From contig JAHLKC010000085.1 in the NCBI GenBank assembly GCA_025449115.1, positions 62,001 through 126,000 on the forward strand: a DNA stretch of 64,000 nucleotides. The letters run 5' to 3'. The position numbers were made by a program, and so were the translations under genes. The notes beneath the pieces were generated by a model, which was not told the origin of the DNA, searched no databases, and saw nothing but the letters and a program-made list of their open reading frames with translations. Source of the stretch: Chytridium lagenaria (taxonomy: Eukaryota; Chytridiomycota; Chytridiomycetes; Chytridiales; Chytridiaceae). How positions within the stretch are numbered: position 1 is the stretch's first letter; every line of letters starts with the position of its first letter. Shown here in pieces: positions 1 through 12,008 of this stretch.

Positions 1-497
1 TTGCCGTCCTTCAACCTGAGCAGCGTCTTTTGTTCATTTTGAGTCCTGATGCCGCCGCCCCGCCTAAGGTAAAGCCGTCTAAAAATCTTTGCAATCACCT
101 CATGCACACTTTACTTACCAATTTTATTTTATTTTTCATAGGGCCCCCTCCCGTCCCCGAGACCCTCGTCTTCCCGCTCACAAAGTTTTCGGTGTCAACC
201 CCAGAAAGTGGTGGTGGCAGTAACCATCTCAGCAGCACCACGACCGCCAATTCCGCCACCTCCAATTCCCAATCCCAATCCCAGTCTCAGCAAGATGGAG
301 TTGCGGCTGCATCTAACGCCACCCCTATCGTCACGGTTACCAACAATGACACGGGTCACTCTGTCACGTTGCAGTTTGAGTCGACGCAGGTTAAGAAGGA
401 GTGGCAGACGTTGTTGACTCAGCTCTCTGATGGGAAGTACGCTCCCAGGGCTGATCTCAAGAATAATGTTGTGGCGACAGCAAAGATGGAGGTTTGA
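1..497 (+). CDS. 3' end of a PH-like domain protein (5' part outside window)
   Basis: Only the last two exons are present. Exon A (1-68) reads through LLFILSPDA and ends at a GT donor at 69-70. The final exon ends at TGA 495-497 after NNVVATAKMEV. The nearest AG (140-141) would put the exon out of frame; an AG at 160-161 restores frame, so the acceptor is uncertain. The segment VTLQFESTQVKKEWQTLL looks like the last strand and C-terminal helix of a PH domain, with the usual Trp in the helix. A Ser/Gln-rich insert sits between strands. Function is unknown; PH folds generally bind phosphoinositides or proteins at membranes. It may belong to the same broad family as the PH genes at 35-41 kb, but similarity is weak. 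Confidence 0.5.
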   Translation, partial: AVLQPEQRLLFILSPDAAAPPKVKPSKNLCNHLMHTLLTNFILFFIGPPPVPETLVFPLTKFSVSTPESGGGSNHLSSTTTANSATSNSQSQSQSQQDGVAAASNATPIVTVTNNDTGHSVTLQFESTQVKKEWQTLLTQLSDGKYAPRADLKNNVVATAKMEV

Positions 498-1230
498 ACA
501 AAAGGTTTTTTTTTTTGTTTTGTTTTTGATTATGGGCCATTCGCCTCCGCAAGCTTCACATGTATAAAGAACCCCCCATTATTCCTTTTTTTCTGAACGC
601 AACCAAAAATAAATCACTTTTATTGGCAAAACGCAAGAGCCTTTCATTCAGTTTCACTTATGATTGTTGGGACTTCCATCCATGGTACGGAGAATATATA
701 GGTGACGGCTGGGAAGAAGGGGGTGGGTTTAGAGCCAGTACAAATAAAGCCTTCCCAAAGATTTCAATGCGACCCTAAAATCGGGCTTGACAGTGTCGGT
801 AGTTGAACTTCGTGGTAGGGTCAAAGGTATTTTCATTTGTGACGTTCAAACAAGAAAGGAACCATTGAAAGGGGTTGCTCTGTGTAGATAAAAAGAGTAA
901 CTAGCAATGTCAAACGAAGTCTGATGAAGTAATAGCAGAATCGTTTTCCGCAACATACAAAGGCGATGACACGGTCTGTGATAGTTCCAGGTTGGACGAC
1001 ATGCGAGCGCTATTTGTATTTATATAAACACTTTTAGAAGTACAACAGTTTTAAAAAGAGATTTTTCAAAAGAAGGACATGTGTAAAGAATATATGGATG
1101 AGAGTGCTGAAAAACTGTCGTTGGAAATGTAACGAGCTTAAAAAAGAAAAGAAAAGAAAAGACACAAGAAAAGATTCTCTATGTAACCCATAAACAAACC
1201 CCCTTTACGATAGCGTTAAACAAAGCCTTT
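498..1230. other. Intergenic region between convergent genes
   Basis: No open frame with recognisable protein features is seen on either strand. It holds the 3' flanks of the PH-like gene (+) and the ankyrin gene (-), a T-run near 508, and an AAAAG-rich stretch around 1143-1165. Confidence 0.5.
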
Positions 1231-2898
1231 TTAAAACAAGTCAAATATCTCCTGGGTGGCGGCTGCGACGTCTGCGGTGAATTCGCCGAGGGTAGCGGCT
1301 TTGGCGGCAAAGTTGCGGCGAGGGTGCGTTGAGATGTTTCTGTCACCCGTGTTAGCAACGTCCACCGTGCAAGCGCCAATGATAAAGTTGATGTCACTGT
1401 TGGCGGCACTCCAGCTTCCCAGACTGGGCACTCTCCATCTTTTCCTCATCCACCCTCCCTGTCCCCACAAGCAACGTAACAATCTCTTTAAACCCTTTCC
1501 GATCCGCACAACTCAACGCCTCACTCTCATTGAACCCAGGATCAACCCATTCCTCCTGCATGCCGCGTCCAACCAACATCTCAACAACTTCAACGCAACC
1601 CGCATTTGACGCGGCGATGAGCGCTAAACTCCCTTCACGCACGTCAGGGAGCCGGTTTAGCCGCGACAAAAAGGTTGAATATTTCGCGGCTTTGCGTAGC
1701 AAAGAAAGGAAGAAGAGAGCCAGGGAGAGCTTGTGTGCAGGATTGGAGACGGTCCAGGAGGTGGTTGAGAAGGGGAAGCGAGATGGTTTGGAGGGTGAGA
1801 ACTTTTTTGATGGCGGCAGTGAGCCATCGGACTCGTAACTCATCTCCACGTGTAGGTTCGTCACCAAGTCGCTGAGATAAAGAAGGAATGTTTAAATATC
1901 CTTCACATACTCCTCATTTCCTTCTACGACAGCGTTTTCAATTATATCATCCACCCATTCCACAAATCCCCTCAATATCCTTCTATTCCATCCTTCAACC
2001 ACAGCATTTCAGAACTGTCAACAGCATTAGCAGCATCTTTCACAACCTCCTCAAAGCCCGAACCTCCATTTCATCCACCCCCCAAAAATATTCACCCAAA
2101 CCCCGACATCCGCCCCATAATCCGCGATATACGCACAAATCATCGCCCAAAATATCTTCGGCGATGATAAATAGCACTCCCATCGGCGACAATGTACATA
2201 GCAATCCCATCGGCACAATTTTCTTCAAAGCCCCCTCCCAATCGGCCATCTCACATGCCCTCACCAAATCAAACAACGCCGTAACACGTTCGACCTCCTC
2301 ATCCTTCAAATCCATCCCTTGATAAACTTGCTCACATCTCCTCTCCCACCGCCCCCTTCACAATCTCCCTTAGCCTTTTATCCCCGAATTTACGAAGGAC
2401 TATATCCGCAAAGCGGCCATGACAAAATTCCTAAAATCTTCTTTCCAATCGTGGCACCAGCGAGTAGCCCCATCAAAAAGATGTCCCGCCCACCCTCGCG
2501 TCCCTCCAAAGCCCTAGCAACCTCCTTTAAAACACCCATCTCAGCAAACTCCCAAGCCTGCCCCATCAAAACCCTAATCTCGTCTTCATTCATAACCCTC
2601 AAATCTAACTTTTCTTCTTTCTTTCTCCCATTATCAGTTTAGCCATAAACTCCATCATCAGCTCAAAGTCCCTATCAATTCTGTCAACAGGATCAACAAC
2701 CCTCGATCGAACCTCCAGTTTGCTAACCACTCAAATAACCCATCTATATTCTCCGTCTTGAAAATCTTCGCAAAGGATGCCTTGACTTTTGTGTCCCTTT
2801 CCATGAACTCGTTGAAATTCTCGCGCTCTTCGGAATCGATAATGTTTGTGACGGCAAATGTCTTGAGATACTGTCTCGTGACTGTATTGGAATCACTG
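1231..2898 (-). pseudogene. Ankyrin-repeat gene, 3' part, reading frame broken
   Basis: Minus-strand coding-like segments lie in shifting frames. Segment 1867-1394 contains an ankyrin pair (NAGCVEVVEMLVGRG and GFKEIVTLLVGTGRVD). A frame change near 1430 leads into the C-terminal end that stops at 1231. Upstream segments at 2602-2390 and 2315-2040 are Leu/Ala/Glu-rich helical sequence (for example EDEIRVLMGQAWEFAEMG) that resembles decayed ankyrin helices. I cannot tell whether this is a separate gene or the continuation of the ankyrin gene at 2899-5842. Such proteins usually act as protein-interaction scaffolds. Several frame changes within 1.7 kb could be real decay or consensus error. Confidence 0.5.
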
Positions 2899-5842
2899 TT
2901 AAGAGTTTTGCGTCAACGGTTGCCGCAGTGGCGAATGCGACACCGATGCTAAGACGACCAGAAGAACGAGGAGGAGTGCGACGTTAGCGTGCCCATGCTC
3001 GAGCGCGAGGTCGACGGCTTGATTGTCATATGCGGACGGGTCGGCGCGTCCGTCTCGAAGTAGTAAAAAGACAATGGATGTGTGCCCAATGGCGCAGGCT
3101 TGACGAAGAGGTAAACTATCATCATAGGCTAGAGCGAACAAACCAGAAATTAGAAACCATTCTCAGAGAAAGTATCAAAGCGTGACTGGAAATAAAATGA
3201 CGTAACGACAAGCGACAGAAAAAAAAAAAAAGACTTACCAGGATCAACACCCTCTAGTCCAATTAGATACTCCACCACCTTCAAATGTCCCCCAGAACAG
3301 GCACTCCGGATAGCATACTGATCCCCGACCCCGGCCTCCACAATCTTACTTCTCACAAGCGCCTTTACAATATCCACACTCCCAACTTCACTCGCCCTAT
3401 GCAGCATATTCACTGCCAAAGCCCATTCCTAAATCAATCTTCAACCCGCATCGAAACGGCTCAAGCGCAATCTCCTCTGCAACCCTAACAAGTTTCCGTT
3501 CCAGAGCAAAAATCACCGCCTTTTCCTCACCAACAACGCAAAACTTCAAACACCTGTTCCGCAAGACACTGATCAATCCGATTCATCGAGACAGACTTAG
3601 GATTTCTTGACGCAATTATCCCTTCCCAAACAAACTTCAATAGTTCCACCGCATCCATCCCCTCCACATACTTTGCCCCAACTCCCTCCATACCTTGTCC
3701 GCCAACCCTTTAATCAACGCTACCACCGCTCTCTCATTCGACACCTGCAAAGCTTCTCCAAAGCCGTCTTTGTTGGCACTGCACCCCGTTCCAACAACTC
3801 TCCACCAAATACTCCGAATCCCAATCCCTCTTTAAAACAGCAACCTCCAGCACCCTCGGGAAAGTCATCTCTGCCTTCGAAACCAACGGCATACGAGCCC
3901 GTTTTGCCGCCGTCTCCAAAGCGCACTTCGAGGGAGCTGCATCTATCAAAACAGCATTAACGTCAGCCCCAGTCGATTAAAAGCTCGACGATCTTTCGAA
4001 AGAACTCGTTCAACGGCACGACAGCAGGTGTGAAAGCGTTGGCGCGGTCCTCAAATATGTCGAGGAATTCGGTGAGAGATTCCTACGTTGCTAGAATAGC
4101 AATGCGCATCTAGAAGATCGAGGAGAGCTGTGGCGGGAAAATAGGAATTGCCGGAGTAATCAGTTGGGAAGATTTCTCCGTCACCGTCAGTTTCACTAAT
4201 ATCAGTGGCAACGTCACCCTTCGCTACCAAAAGATTATGGGTAACGGCTTCTCTGAGACGATATTGAGTGATAGGAGGGAGCTTCTCAAAAAACTCAACA
4301 TCGTGCTTAAACTCTGCCCACTCCGTTTCAGATTTATGCGGTGGAATGCCGTTAACCCATCTCAGTTGCATGATCTGAATGAGTGCGTCCGGATTCGGGA
4401 GAAGCGCAAAATCATCCGAGAGCTTACGGATTTGATCTGGCATGAGGGGAGTGAAATCGATAGGTGTTGGGGAGAGAAGGGATGGAGCGATCCTTCTGAT
4501 AGCCCTGCGGTGACGTTGAAGAAGGAGACGGACAATTTGGGACCACAGCCTGTGGTGAGGGCGGCACCGTTTCTTGCGCAAAAGTCGACGCGGCCTGTAC
4601 GAAGTAGCAGTTGTACGACTTCGATGCGATCGTTCTCGCAGGCCGATGATAGCCTAAGCGAGGATATGTTTGAGTATAAATAAACTATAAAACGCAAGTA
4701 TTAAACGAATATAACGTTACCTCATTATCATCAGCTGCAGGGTCAACTTCATCCCTGCTCAATAAAAACTCCAACATCTCTATATTATCTTTTAAAGCAG
4801 CACCCCTCACAGGATACTTTACTCCACACGTCCCATCCACCATTCCTGTGTTCAGCATCTCCTTCACAACCCCAAGTGCCCAGATTCCAATGCCAAAGTA
4901 AAAACTCGTAATCATTCGCAGTCGGATCCACTGTCCCCGTCCGAAGCAACCTCCGGACAGCACACACATTTCCATACCTACATGCATTCGAAGAGCAAGA
5001 CATCAGCGTTGGAGGCTTCAATGATGCCAAGGTGAAGAATGTGATCGAGAATATTGGGACAGATGAGGCGACTGGAAGTGTTGAGAAGAAGTTTTGCAAT
5101 AATGACATCGGCGGGTCCACCCTCACCAAGGACAACACCTGTGCTGATGCGGTCTGGTGAAACCGACATGAGGGCTTCGACGAGGGGTACAGAATCAAAG
5201 AGGGCGGCGATGTAGAAGGCGTAGAAGTCGTTGAGGGTGGGATCGATGAAGCCGGCTTTGGTGGCATCAATGAGGACGTTGATGAATGTGGTGGAGTCTC
5301 GTGTGGGTGAATGGAAAATCATCGTCACCATCAACTGAGAAAGTCGGGAATACCGATGACTTCAATAAAATCGGGAAAGAAGGTTCACGACTTTATGGGT
5401 CAACCCGTGAAGACCCACTACGGCGAGACTGTAGATCGGGTCCAAAAAGGAGAAGGAGAAGCGGTCAAGCTGAGACAAATGACTTCCGCATACTTTTTGA
5501 GGTGATGACGGGCAAAGCGGAGGTCTTCTGGAAATGAGTACGTCGACCGTGTTACCCGGCTAGCGGAAAGAAGGCGCTTGTGATCGTATAGCCCAAGCAT
5601 GATGACTATATCTTGAGCGACTTCCGGCGGTAAGTCATTGATAGTTGCCTTTGGGAGGTGGAAGAAGAGCTTTGAGACTGCAGGAGACGGTGGAGGTGAG
5701 ATAATTGGAGCGGCGCAATGGTATCAAATACTGTGGGCTTGATTATGTTGGTAGCTGGTGTCAGAGGCTCCGGATGCTCTTCTTCGTCGTCATTCTTGAA
5801 TGTCTGTGGATGGAATGAAAGGGAGTGAGTTGGTGGGATCAT
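2899..5842 (-). pseudogene. F-box-like/ankyrin-repeat protein, frame-broken
   Basis: The start is probably the ATG at 5840-5842 (MIPPTHSLSFHP). After about 75 residues a frame change at ~5635 leads into an F-box-like stretch (LPPEVAQDIVIMLGLYDHK). Ankyrin units follow in three frames: CRYGNVCAVRRLLRTGTVDP (~4970), NIEMLEFLLSRDEVDPAADD (~4760), NDRIEVVQLLLRTGRVD (~4640), VGSVDIVKALVRSKIVE and GGHLKVVEYLIGLEGVDPG (3150-3419), and GHTSIVFLLLRDGRADPS (2899-3141). A clean GT donor near 3239 separates the last two. A non-ankyrin helical segment (4051-4581, LMPDQIRKLSDDFALLPN) lies between. The order F-box then ankyrin is common in chytrid repeat families. At least four frame changes mean it is a pseudogene or badly resolved consensus. 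Confidence 0.55.
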
Positions 5843-6481
5843 TATAAATCAGATTTATGGCAAAGTGAATTTCTTCGTAAATCCACAGTTTAACTAAAAT
5901 TCCAATGGATTACGTATTCAAATGTGGTCACTTACTTTCTGTCATCCACACTTTAAAAAGTCCAAGTCCACATGTCCCACCAAAATACACAGACTCGCCG
6001 CCCAAAACGCACAAAAGTTGTAACTTGTGAGGGTGGTTAAAAACAAAAAAATGTAGAAACCGCAAATGTTGACGCGCTTTTTGTTGTATTCATTTTATTT
6101 TTGTTTAAAAGAGAGTGGGGGCTGTGAGTGTGTGTATAGAGGGGGGGCGGATCATGACATAGAAATAATGAAATGAATTTAATAGTGGAGGGGGGTGGTT
6201 ATAGAATCACAAGGGTTTAAGAGGGGTTTTTTGTAATGTAGGGACATGGCTTATGTATTAAAGGAAGGGGATCAAATGAACCAAAAAAGAGTGGGGGAGG
6301 GTGACAAAAGAAAAGGGTGAGGGTGGTTTTCAACTTTGGAACCAATATGCATCAACTCCCCGTACCTTGCGGAAGCGTTCAAAGCTTTGGAGTCTATGTG
6401 CTTGAAAACCCCCTATATCTTGCAGGAGCGCTTGGTATCCTCTTTACCCTCTTCATCCTTAACTTTGTATCTAGTAATGCA
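5843..6481. other. Intergenic, G-rich spacer
   Basis: This is the 5' flank of the ankyrin gene and the 3' flank of the Pro-rich gene. G-runs occur at 6115-6310. No supported gene is seen. Confidence 0.45.
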
Positions 6482-6530
6482 TCAACCCCCGTACCTAGCC
6501 GGAGCGCTTGGAACCCTCTTCATCCTCCTA
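6346..6530 (-). repeat. Degenerate tandem triplication at the 3' end of the Pro-rich gene
   Basis: A unit of roughly 65-70 bp with the core ccccgtacctngcnggagcg recurs near 6355, 6410 and 6490. The last copy encodes the end of the minus-strand protein (SAPARYGG, stop at 6482); the other two lie downstream of the stop. Confidence 0.55.
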
Positions 6531-8213
6531 GCCTCCTCCTCCTCCTCCTCCTCCTTCTTCTCCTCCAAAACCTCACCAACCCTCACCTCCCTCAACTCCA
6601 CCCTCCTCCCCGCCTCATACACGACTCCCGTCCACTTCCGTCGTCCCAAAGCCTGCACAAGGAGATCATGTCGGTCCGAGTCAAGCACAGGGGTGGTTCT
6701 CAGGTTCACGGAAGACGGTAAAGGGGTAGAGTTTCGAGAGAGGACTTTTCCTGCAAATTTTTTGGATTTCAAGGTTGTGCGAAGGGATGCGAGAAAGTCG
6801 CGGTCAGAATCTTGCGGGGGAGGGGGGAGACGTTTTTGAGGTGGGGTTGGTGGGGTTGTGAGGAGGGTGGAGGTTGTTGCGAGGATGCCTTGGACGGTTG
6901 TACGGACGGTGGTGGAGGGGATGAAGGAGATGGCGGTGTGGACAGAGTAGGCGGCGACGGAGGCGGAGAGGGTGAGGAGGGATGAGACGAGGGAGGGTTG
7001 CTTTTGGGGGGTGTTTGGGGTTGATGGGTGGTGGTGTGGTGTCTTGGAAAAAGGTTGATCGGGAGGCACGTGGGAGAGGATGAGGGAGGTTGACGAGGTC
7101 GAGGTCGTCGTCGCAGACGGTGGCGAGGGAGGAGGTGGTTGAGATTGTTCCTGGGGATTGGGAGGTGTGGGAGGAGATGAAGTGATGTGGGGAGGGTTTT
7201 GGGGGTAATTGGATGGAAGTTGGACGGGAGGGGTTTTGGTGGGTGATGGGACGACGTGGACGGTGGGGCATGATGAGACCTTCGTCGTCGTCTTCGCTGT
7301 CGGCGTCGTCACTGTCGATGGGATGAATGGTGGAGGTGGTACTGTTTCGGGAGGGATCGTTGATGGTGTTTGTCGTTTTTGTTGGATGGCTGGTGGTTTC
7401 TACGTTCCATTTCGCCGACGAGCGTGGAGGTGGTGGAGGTAAAGGAGCCGGGTGGGGCGGCATCGGTTGGTCCAGTGGTCACGGGAGAAACGGCAGCGTC
7501 CTTGTTCTCAATGTCGTCGGTTATAGCCTTGGCGCTAGAGGTTTCCGTTGTGCTACAGCTGGGTGTAAGGTGAAGACTGATACAAGGAGTAGATCCGGCA
7601 CGTCTCGGGGAGAACCAGGATCAACGTTAAGAGACGACGATGTGGTGTTTAGAGTCACTGCTGCCTCCTTGATGACGTTTTGATGACGCGGGTCGACGTG
7701 TCCCATGGCAAGACCAGCAGCAAAATAGGCAGGTGGCACAACGGTTTTAGCGCCAGTCTTTGGCGTCGTCGAGGCCATCATTTTGGATAATGTGGTTTGA
7801 AGGTGCGCCAAAGGAGGCTCGTCTGCGAGAGGCGTGCTGTTGTTGAGGGGGTGGAAGACGGGATGAAATGCGATTGTGTTGTTGTTGTTATTGTTTGGCA
7901 TAGCGTTGCGATGGTGGTGAGAGTTATTGAAGGAGGGTGATTTCCTTTGTGGACGTGGTGATGAAAACTTGGAGTCGTGGTGATGGTAGCGGTGGTGTGA
8001 TGGTGAGACGGGAGGGTTAGGGGTAACGGGTGATGGAGGAGAGGATGATGATGATGATGAAGATGAAGATGAAGATGGGGGTGAAATTCGAAGATGATGA
8101 TGAGAGATCATGTGCAAACGGTAGGCTTTTAAAGCCATTGAGGGATCGCCAGTGTTGTTGTTTGGAGGAGGGATGACAGGTGATGATTGCAAAGAGTTGC
8201 TCGCAGTTGACAT
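6482..8213 (-). CDS. Unknown Ser/Pro/His-rich protein, frame interrupted
   Basis: I do not recognise this protein. The start is ATG at 8211-8213 (MSTASNSLQSSP). The N-terminal 230 residues hold poly-Ser, poly-Asn and His-rich tracts and a conserved-looking patch (YFAAGLAMGHVDPRHQNVIK). The frame then changes near 7520. A middle Pro/Thr/Ser-rich part (7463-~7050) leads by another frame change into a C-terminal part (to 6482) with a mildly hydrophobic helix (SLLTLSASVAAYSVHTAI), a basic FLASLRTTLKSKKFAGKV stretch and an E-rich coiled segment. Both changes fall in C/G homopolymers. It is probably one disordered protein of about 550-600 residues with a short folded C-terminal module. Confidence 0.45.
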
Positions 8214-9034
8214 GGATGGTGATCCATGATTGAGTTGAGATGCTCTTTTGCTTTAACTAGTCGTAGAAGCAGTAGTATTTATCCACCCTCAAGATCGACG
8301 CTCCCTTGTATTTATAATTATTATTGAATAAAGTGGTGGTGGTGATCTTTGCAGAGTACAAAAAAAAAGGGAAGGAGGAGTAGAAGAAGACGACGTTGTA
8401 AGTAGCAGTGGATAGATAGATTTGGCAAGGTTTAGAGAATAGGAATGACTAGAATTGAAATTAGGATGTTGGACTCGCAGGAGACGAATGTGATGTGATG
8501 GTGGAAGAAGGATGCCAGTGGTGAGTGAGTGACTGATGATGGTGATGGTGATGATGGTGATGATGATGGTTTCAAACAAAACCCAGGTTCAAATCACACA
8601 CTATTAAGTAAAGTATATAAAACAAGGCCGTTCAGGCACAGAGACAGAAGGTTTCAGAAACTTGTTTTAATTATTTAACAGTCAATATTTACTTTATAGG
8701 TAAAGCCCCTCACGAATGAATTATTATAAAATAAATAAATATCAATTAAAAGTCACACAAGATCAGTTCACATGATCAATCGTAAATCATGTGAACAGGA
8801 TAATGGGTAACACCAGCAGATAATGAATTATTACTAATTAAATAAAATAAATAAATTGAACTCTATATGGGTTTCATGACATCATCATCAAAATAATAAT
8901 AATCTACTATCATCAATAGGAAAGATCCTACCTACATATCTAATACATATAAGAAAACTATTATATAAAAAATACACATGTATTATTAATAAAAGAACAA
9001 TACGCAAGCACAAGCTATGCTATACTATGCTATG
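8214..9034. other. Intergenic, AT-rich
   Basis: The left part is the Ser-codon-rich 5' leader of the gene at 8213; the right part (8600-9030) is AT-rich simple sequence. Apart from the palindrome listed separately, nothing is seen. Confidence 0.5.
8766..8796. repeat. Perfect 11-bp inverted repeat (hairpin)
   Basis: GTTCACATGAT at 8766-8776 and its exact complement at 8786-8796 are separated by 9 nt, within an AT-rich spacer. It could be a regulator site or a cruciform. Confidence 0.6.
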
Positions 9035-10295
9035 CTACCGCATCCAAGCTGTCACAGCCACCCTCTCCCCAAACACAGGCATCACCTCATGATCCACCAC
9101 CCCAGACAAGAACAACACAAGTCGCCCAGGTACAGCTTCAATCTCCACTCCATCGGCTCGATCCAAGGGTCGGTACACTCGAAGGCTACCGTCACATCCA
9201 CCACGGCTTTCAGGTGATGTCAGGTAGAGGATGCCAGTCACTCGTCGTTGTTCAACGTCTTCGGGTTGGTCGTTTGGAAACGCGTCTCTGTGGCGCTGTT
9301 TACATGTTTGGGTATTACATTAAAATGGAAAAGGATGGAGCATGGAAAGGGCGGCATATTCTAATGACCAAAACGTCACTAGCGAGTGTGGAGATTCCTT
9401 GTTCTAATCTACTAGCTCGCGTAAACACTACCCCACATGCTGCTCCGCAGCATTTATAACTATAATGATAAACTTACCTCATACCGACCTCCATTACCAC
9501 GGTAAAGGGCGAGTTGATACTCAGCTTCCCCATTCATATGCATCACTCCTCCAAGATCTTGTTGAATCGATTTCAGTAGGTTCACGACAGTCAAGAGGGC
9601 AGGGTGGAGAGGGTCGGTAGGGTGTAGCCTGCCAATATATAATATTAATTATTAAGAAAAAAGGAGATGCTCGTGAAAAAATAAAGAAATAATAAATAAA
9701 AACGTTACCAAGTGATAACATCATCCCTTGCCTTCCTATCTCTAAAAGGATCATCATCCATCCTCACTTCACCCGCAGGTATCAACAACCCTTCATTCGC
9801 CATCTGTATCGCCCGGTTCCTCGCCTCCCCCACAACAGTCGCATCCAGCAGGCTATTACACAGAAAAAAAAAAAGAGAAAAGGCGGTAAGTATATCACGC
9901 CGCAGCCTCGCCTTCCCACTTCCTCACCCATCCACAAAAGTAAACCCCTGTCTCCACAACGCCTCCAAAGCCGTATTCGGAACGCTCCTCGTCTCCACCT
10001 CCGAAAACGGGTGCGACGCTTCGACTGGCCCAGGGATCATGATCTCGTTCACGGGGTGCGGGGTGGAAGGTTTGACGTGAAAGAGACGACGAGCAATGAG
10101 GAGGGAATCTTCCATGCGATCCATCTCTGCGAGAAGATCTTGTTCTGCCATGTCTTCAATGAGCTCTTCGGATTCATCCATGTCGGCTTCTGCGGGGTAT
10201 GGGAGCCATTCGTCAGGGTCTTCGGTGGGATCTGCGGCGGGGGTGGGGTCGTGGTGGGCGACGGTGTGTAAGATGCGGTTTTGGAGGGGATCCAT
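9035..10295 (-). CDS. Prolyl 4-hydroxylase-like 2OG-Fe(II) oxygenase
   Basis: Four exons join cleanly: complement(9035..9295, 9478..9628, 9709..9852, 9928..10295), giving 307 residues from MDPLQNRIL to AVTAWMR. All introns are GT-AG and every phase matches. The C-terminal third carries the double-stranded beta-helix signature of the EGLN/P4H family: H-x-D in RHRDAF, the distal His in VDHEVMPV, and the 2OG-binding Arg in GERVAVTAW. The N-terminal ~110 residues are acidic and unassigned. Family members hydroxylate prolyl residues using Fe(II), O2 and 2-oxoglutarate; this one resembles the cytosolic or nuclear oxygen-sensor type, since no signal peptide is seen. A long T tract (10320-10342 on +) lies just upstream of the start. 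Confidence 0.88.
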
Positions 10296-10679
10296 GGTTG
10301 GAATAAGGGATGTGATGCCTTTTTTTTTTTTTTTTTTTTTTTGCTTGAAGGAAAGCTTGTCAACGAATAAAATGTGCTCGACATGCCTGTCACAACGTCT
10401 GTTGCGCATCGCGACGTCATGTTGCTAAACAGATATTGCGATAGATCAATAACAGGTGTACATGTACGGCATGGCTTTAATACAAGAAAGAATGGGATGC
10501 ATGCAAAGAAATTTACTTTTGCAAGAATTGGTAATAAAGATGAGCCTTGGGTGGATAAGTCTCCAGAGACGAGACGAGACAAGAAGAGATGAAATGCACA
10601 TGAAGGTCCAAAGTTTGTCAAGAAAGAAAGAACAAATAAGGGGATGAATCAATGTCCAAAAAGCACTCGAGTCTCTTGT

Positions 10680-11263
10680 TCAGATCTTGACCTCGAACAA
10701 CTTGAGTATATTGCCTACAACCACCCGCTCATCAATACAACACTTTTAAACAACACGCAAAAGAAGACGAAAAAACTCACCATCAGGATCTTGGAAAACA
10801 ACCATATCACCCCTACGAATAATAAAAAAAGGCGCTCATCAATCAAACTTGAAAACGCACCATAAAATCAACAAATAAACATTGTTCATACCACGCATTC
10901 CTCTCCACATCCGTCAAAAACCTCACATCATGTCTCCTCAAATTCTCCACCAACCTCTCCATCCCCACAACCTGCAACGACAGCGTCCCGCCACAATGCG
11001 CACCGTTCGCGTCAAAAGGGATGGAAGGGATAGGACTGCCAAAAAAAAAAGATGTTGCATGAATGAGAGGTGAGGAGAGTAATGAGCTCTTTTTTTTACC
11101 TGGGTTTCTCGTTGAGACCTATTCTCGAGTTTCCAGCTCTGACGACGGTGAATCCGTCTTCAGCGCTTTCGAGGACGAGACCGAGGAGGTCACGGTAGAA
11201 ATGGATGGAGGAGGGCATGTTGGTGACGTTGTAGTGAATTGCGCGGACACCTGTGATGGACAT
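10680..11263 (-). CDS. VOC / glyoxalase-fold protein
   Basis: Four exons join in phase: complement(10680..10714, 10781..10812, 10892..11035, 11100..11263), 124 residues, starting MSITGVRAIHYNV and ending LFEVKI. It has one full vicinal-oxygen-chelate module: the opening strand and helix MPSSIHFYRDLLGL, the middle HCGGTLSLQV, and the closing GDMVVFQDPDGN followed by LKLFEV, the typical final strand with a metal-ligand Glu. Family members include glyoxalase I, bleomycin-resistance-type binders and extradiol dioxygenases; the substrate here cannot be told. One exon is only 32 nt and one only 35 nt. The gene is complete with no frame break. Gene and downstream hydroxylase are on the same strand, about 385 bp apart. 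Confidence 0.85.
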
Positions 11264-11299
11264 GATTCAAGTACTCTTTGTGTGAGTGTCGTAGTAGGC

Positions 11300-11338
11300 A
11301 GTAGTAGTAGTAGTAGTAGTAGTAGTAGCAGTAGTAGT
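11300..11338. repeat. (AGT)n microsatellite in the 5' leader of the VOC gene
   Basis: About twelve tandem agt/agc triplets lie upstream of the VOC start codon. Confidence 0.8.
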
Positions 11339-12008
11339 TGTAGGTGGTTGAACAAAAGAATTGTTTTTTATTAATATTTATATATTATTTAATATTTAGT
11401 ACATACATGTATAGACTGGAGATGGATGGATGGATGGAATAGAATGTCTCCTTTGACGCATGGCATGCAGCCCTACCTCCCATCTCCCCATTCCATATAT
11501 AAATAATTACTAATAATTACTGAAATGCTTGACACATAATGGACTATTATGGTAATTCAATTTAATTTATAATTCAAGATCAATAATAATGATATTTAAT
11601 ATATATTCAACTAACTTATAATAGATATGTAAATACATTATCATACCTTTTATTTATTACGCCACCATATTCATATTCATATCATTAGCCCTTCATCCTT
11701 CAAGCTACCTAATATACTGATTTATTATTTAAATGCTTATCCACCCAAACTCATTAACACTCCCTGCTATTATTATTATTCCATTTACAAAACATCTTAT
11801 TTACATCACGTGATTATAAGTGAATTAAAATAATATTTCTTTTTTTGGGAGCAAAGGATTCTTCTCGAAGCTTTGCTCTGATTGGAGGAATCGCATCTTG
11901 TTGTCGCGTTGACGAGGTACCTTTTTTTTTTATATACAGTATAGCGTCAAAGGTTCCTCAACTCACTCACAGCACGTTCACTCTCTCGTTCACCACTACC
12001 CATCAATC
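11339..12008. other. AT-rich divergent promoter region
   Basis: This spacer separates the VOC gene (-) from the paxillin-like gene (+). It is AT-rich with simple repeats. A TATATA stretch lies near 11931, about 75 bp before the paxillin start, and may act as a core promoter. No ORF is supported. Confidence 0.45.

Noticed and set aside
8289..8579. 96-codon minus-strand ORF rich in Ile/Ser/Thr
   Set aside because: Built from simple triplet repeats in the leader of the gene at 8213; no conserved features.
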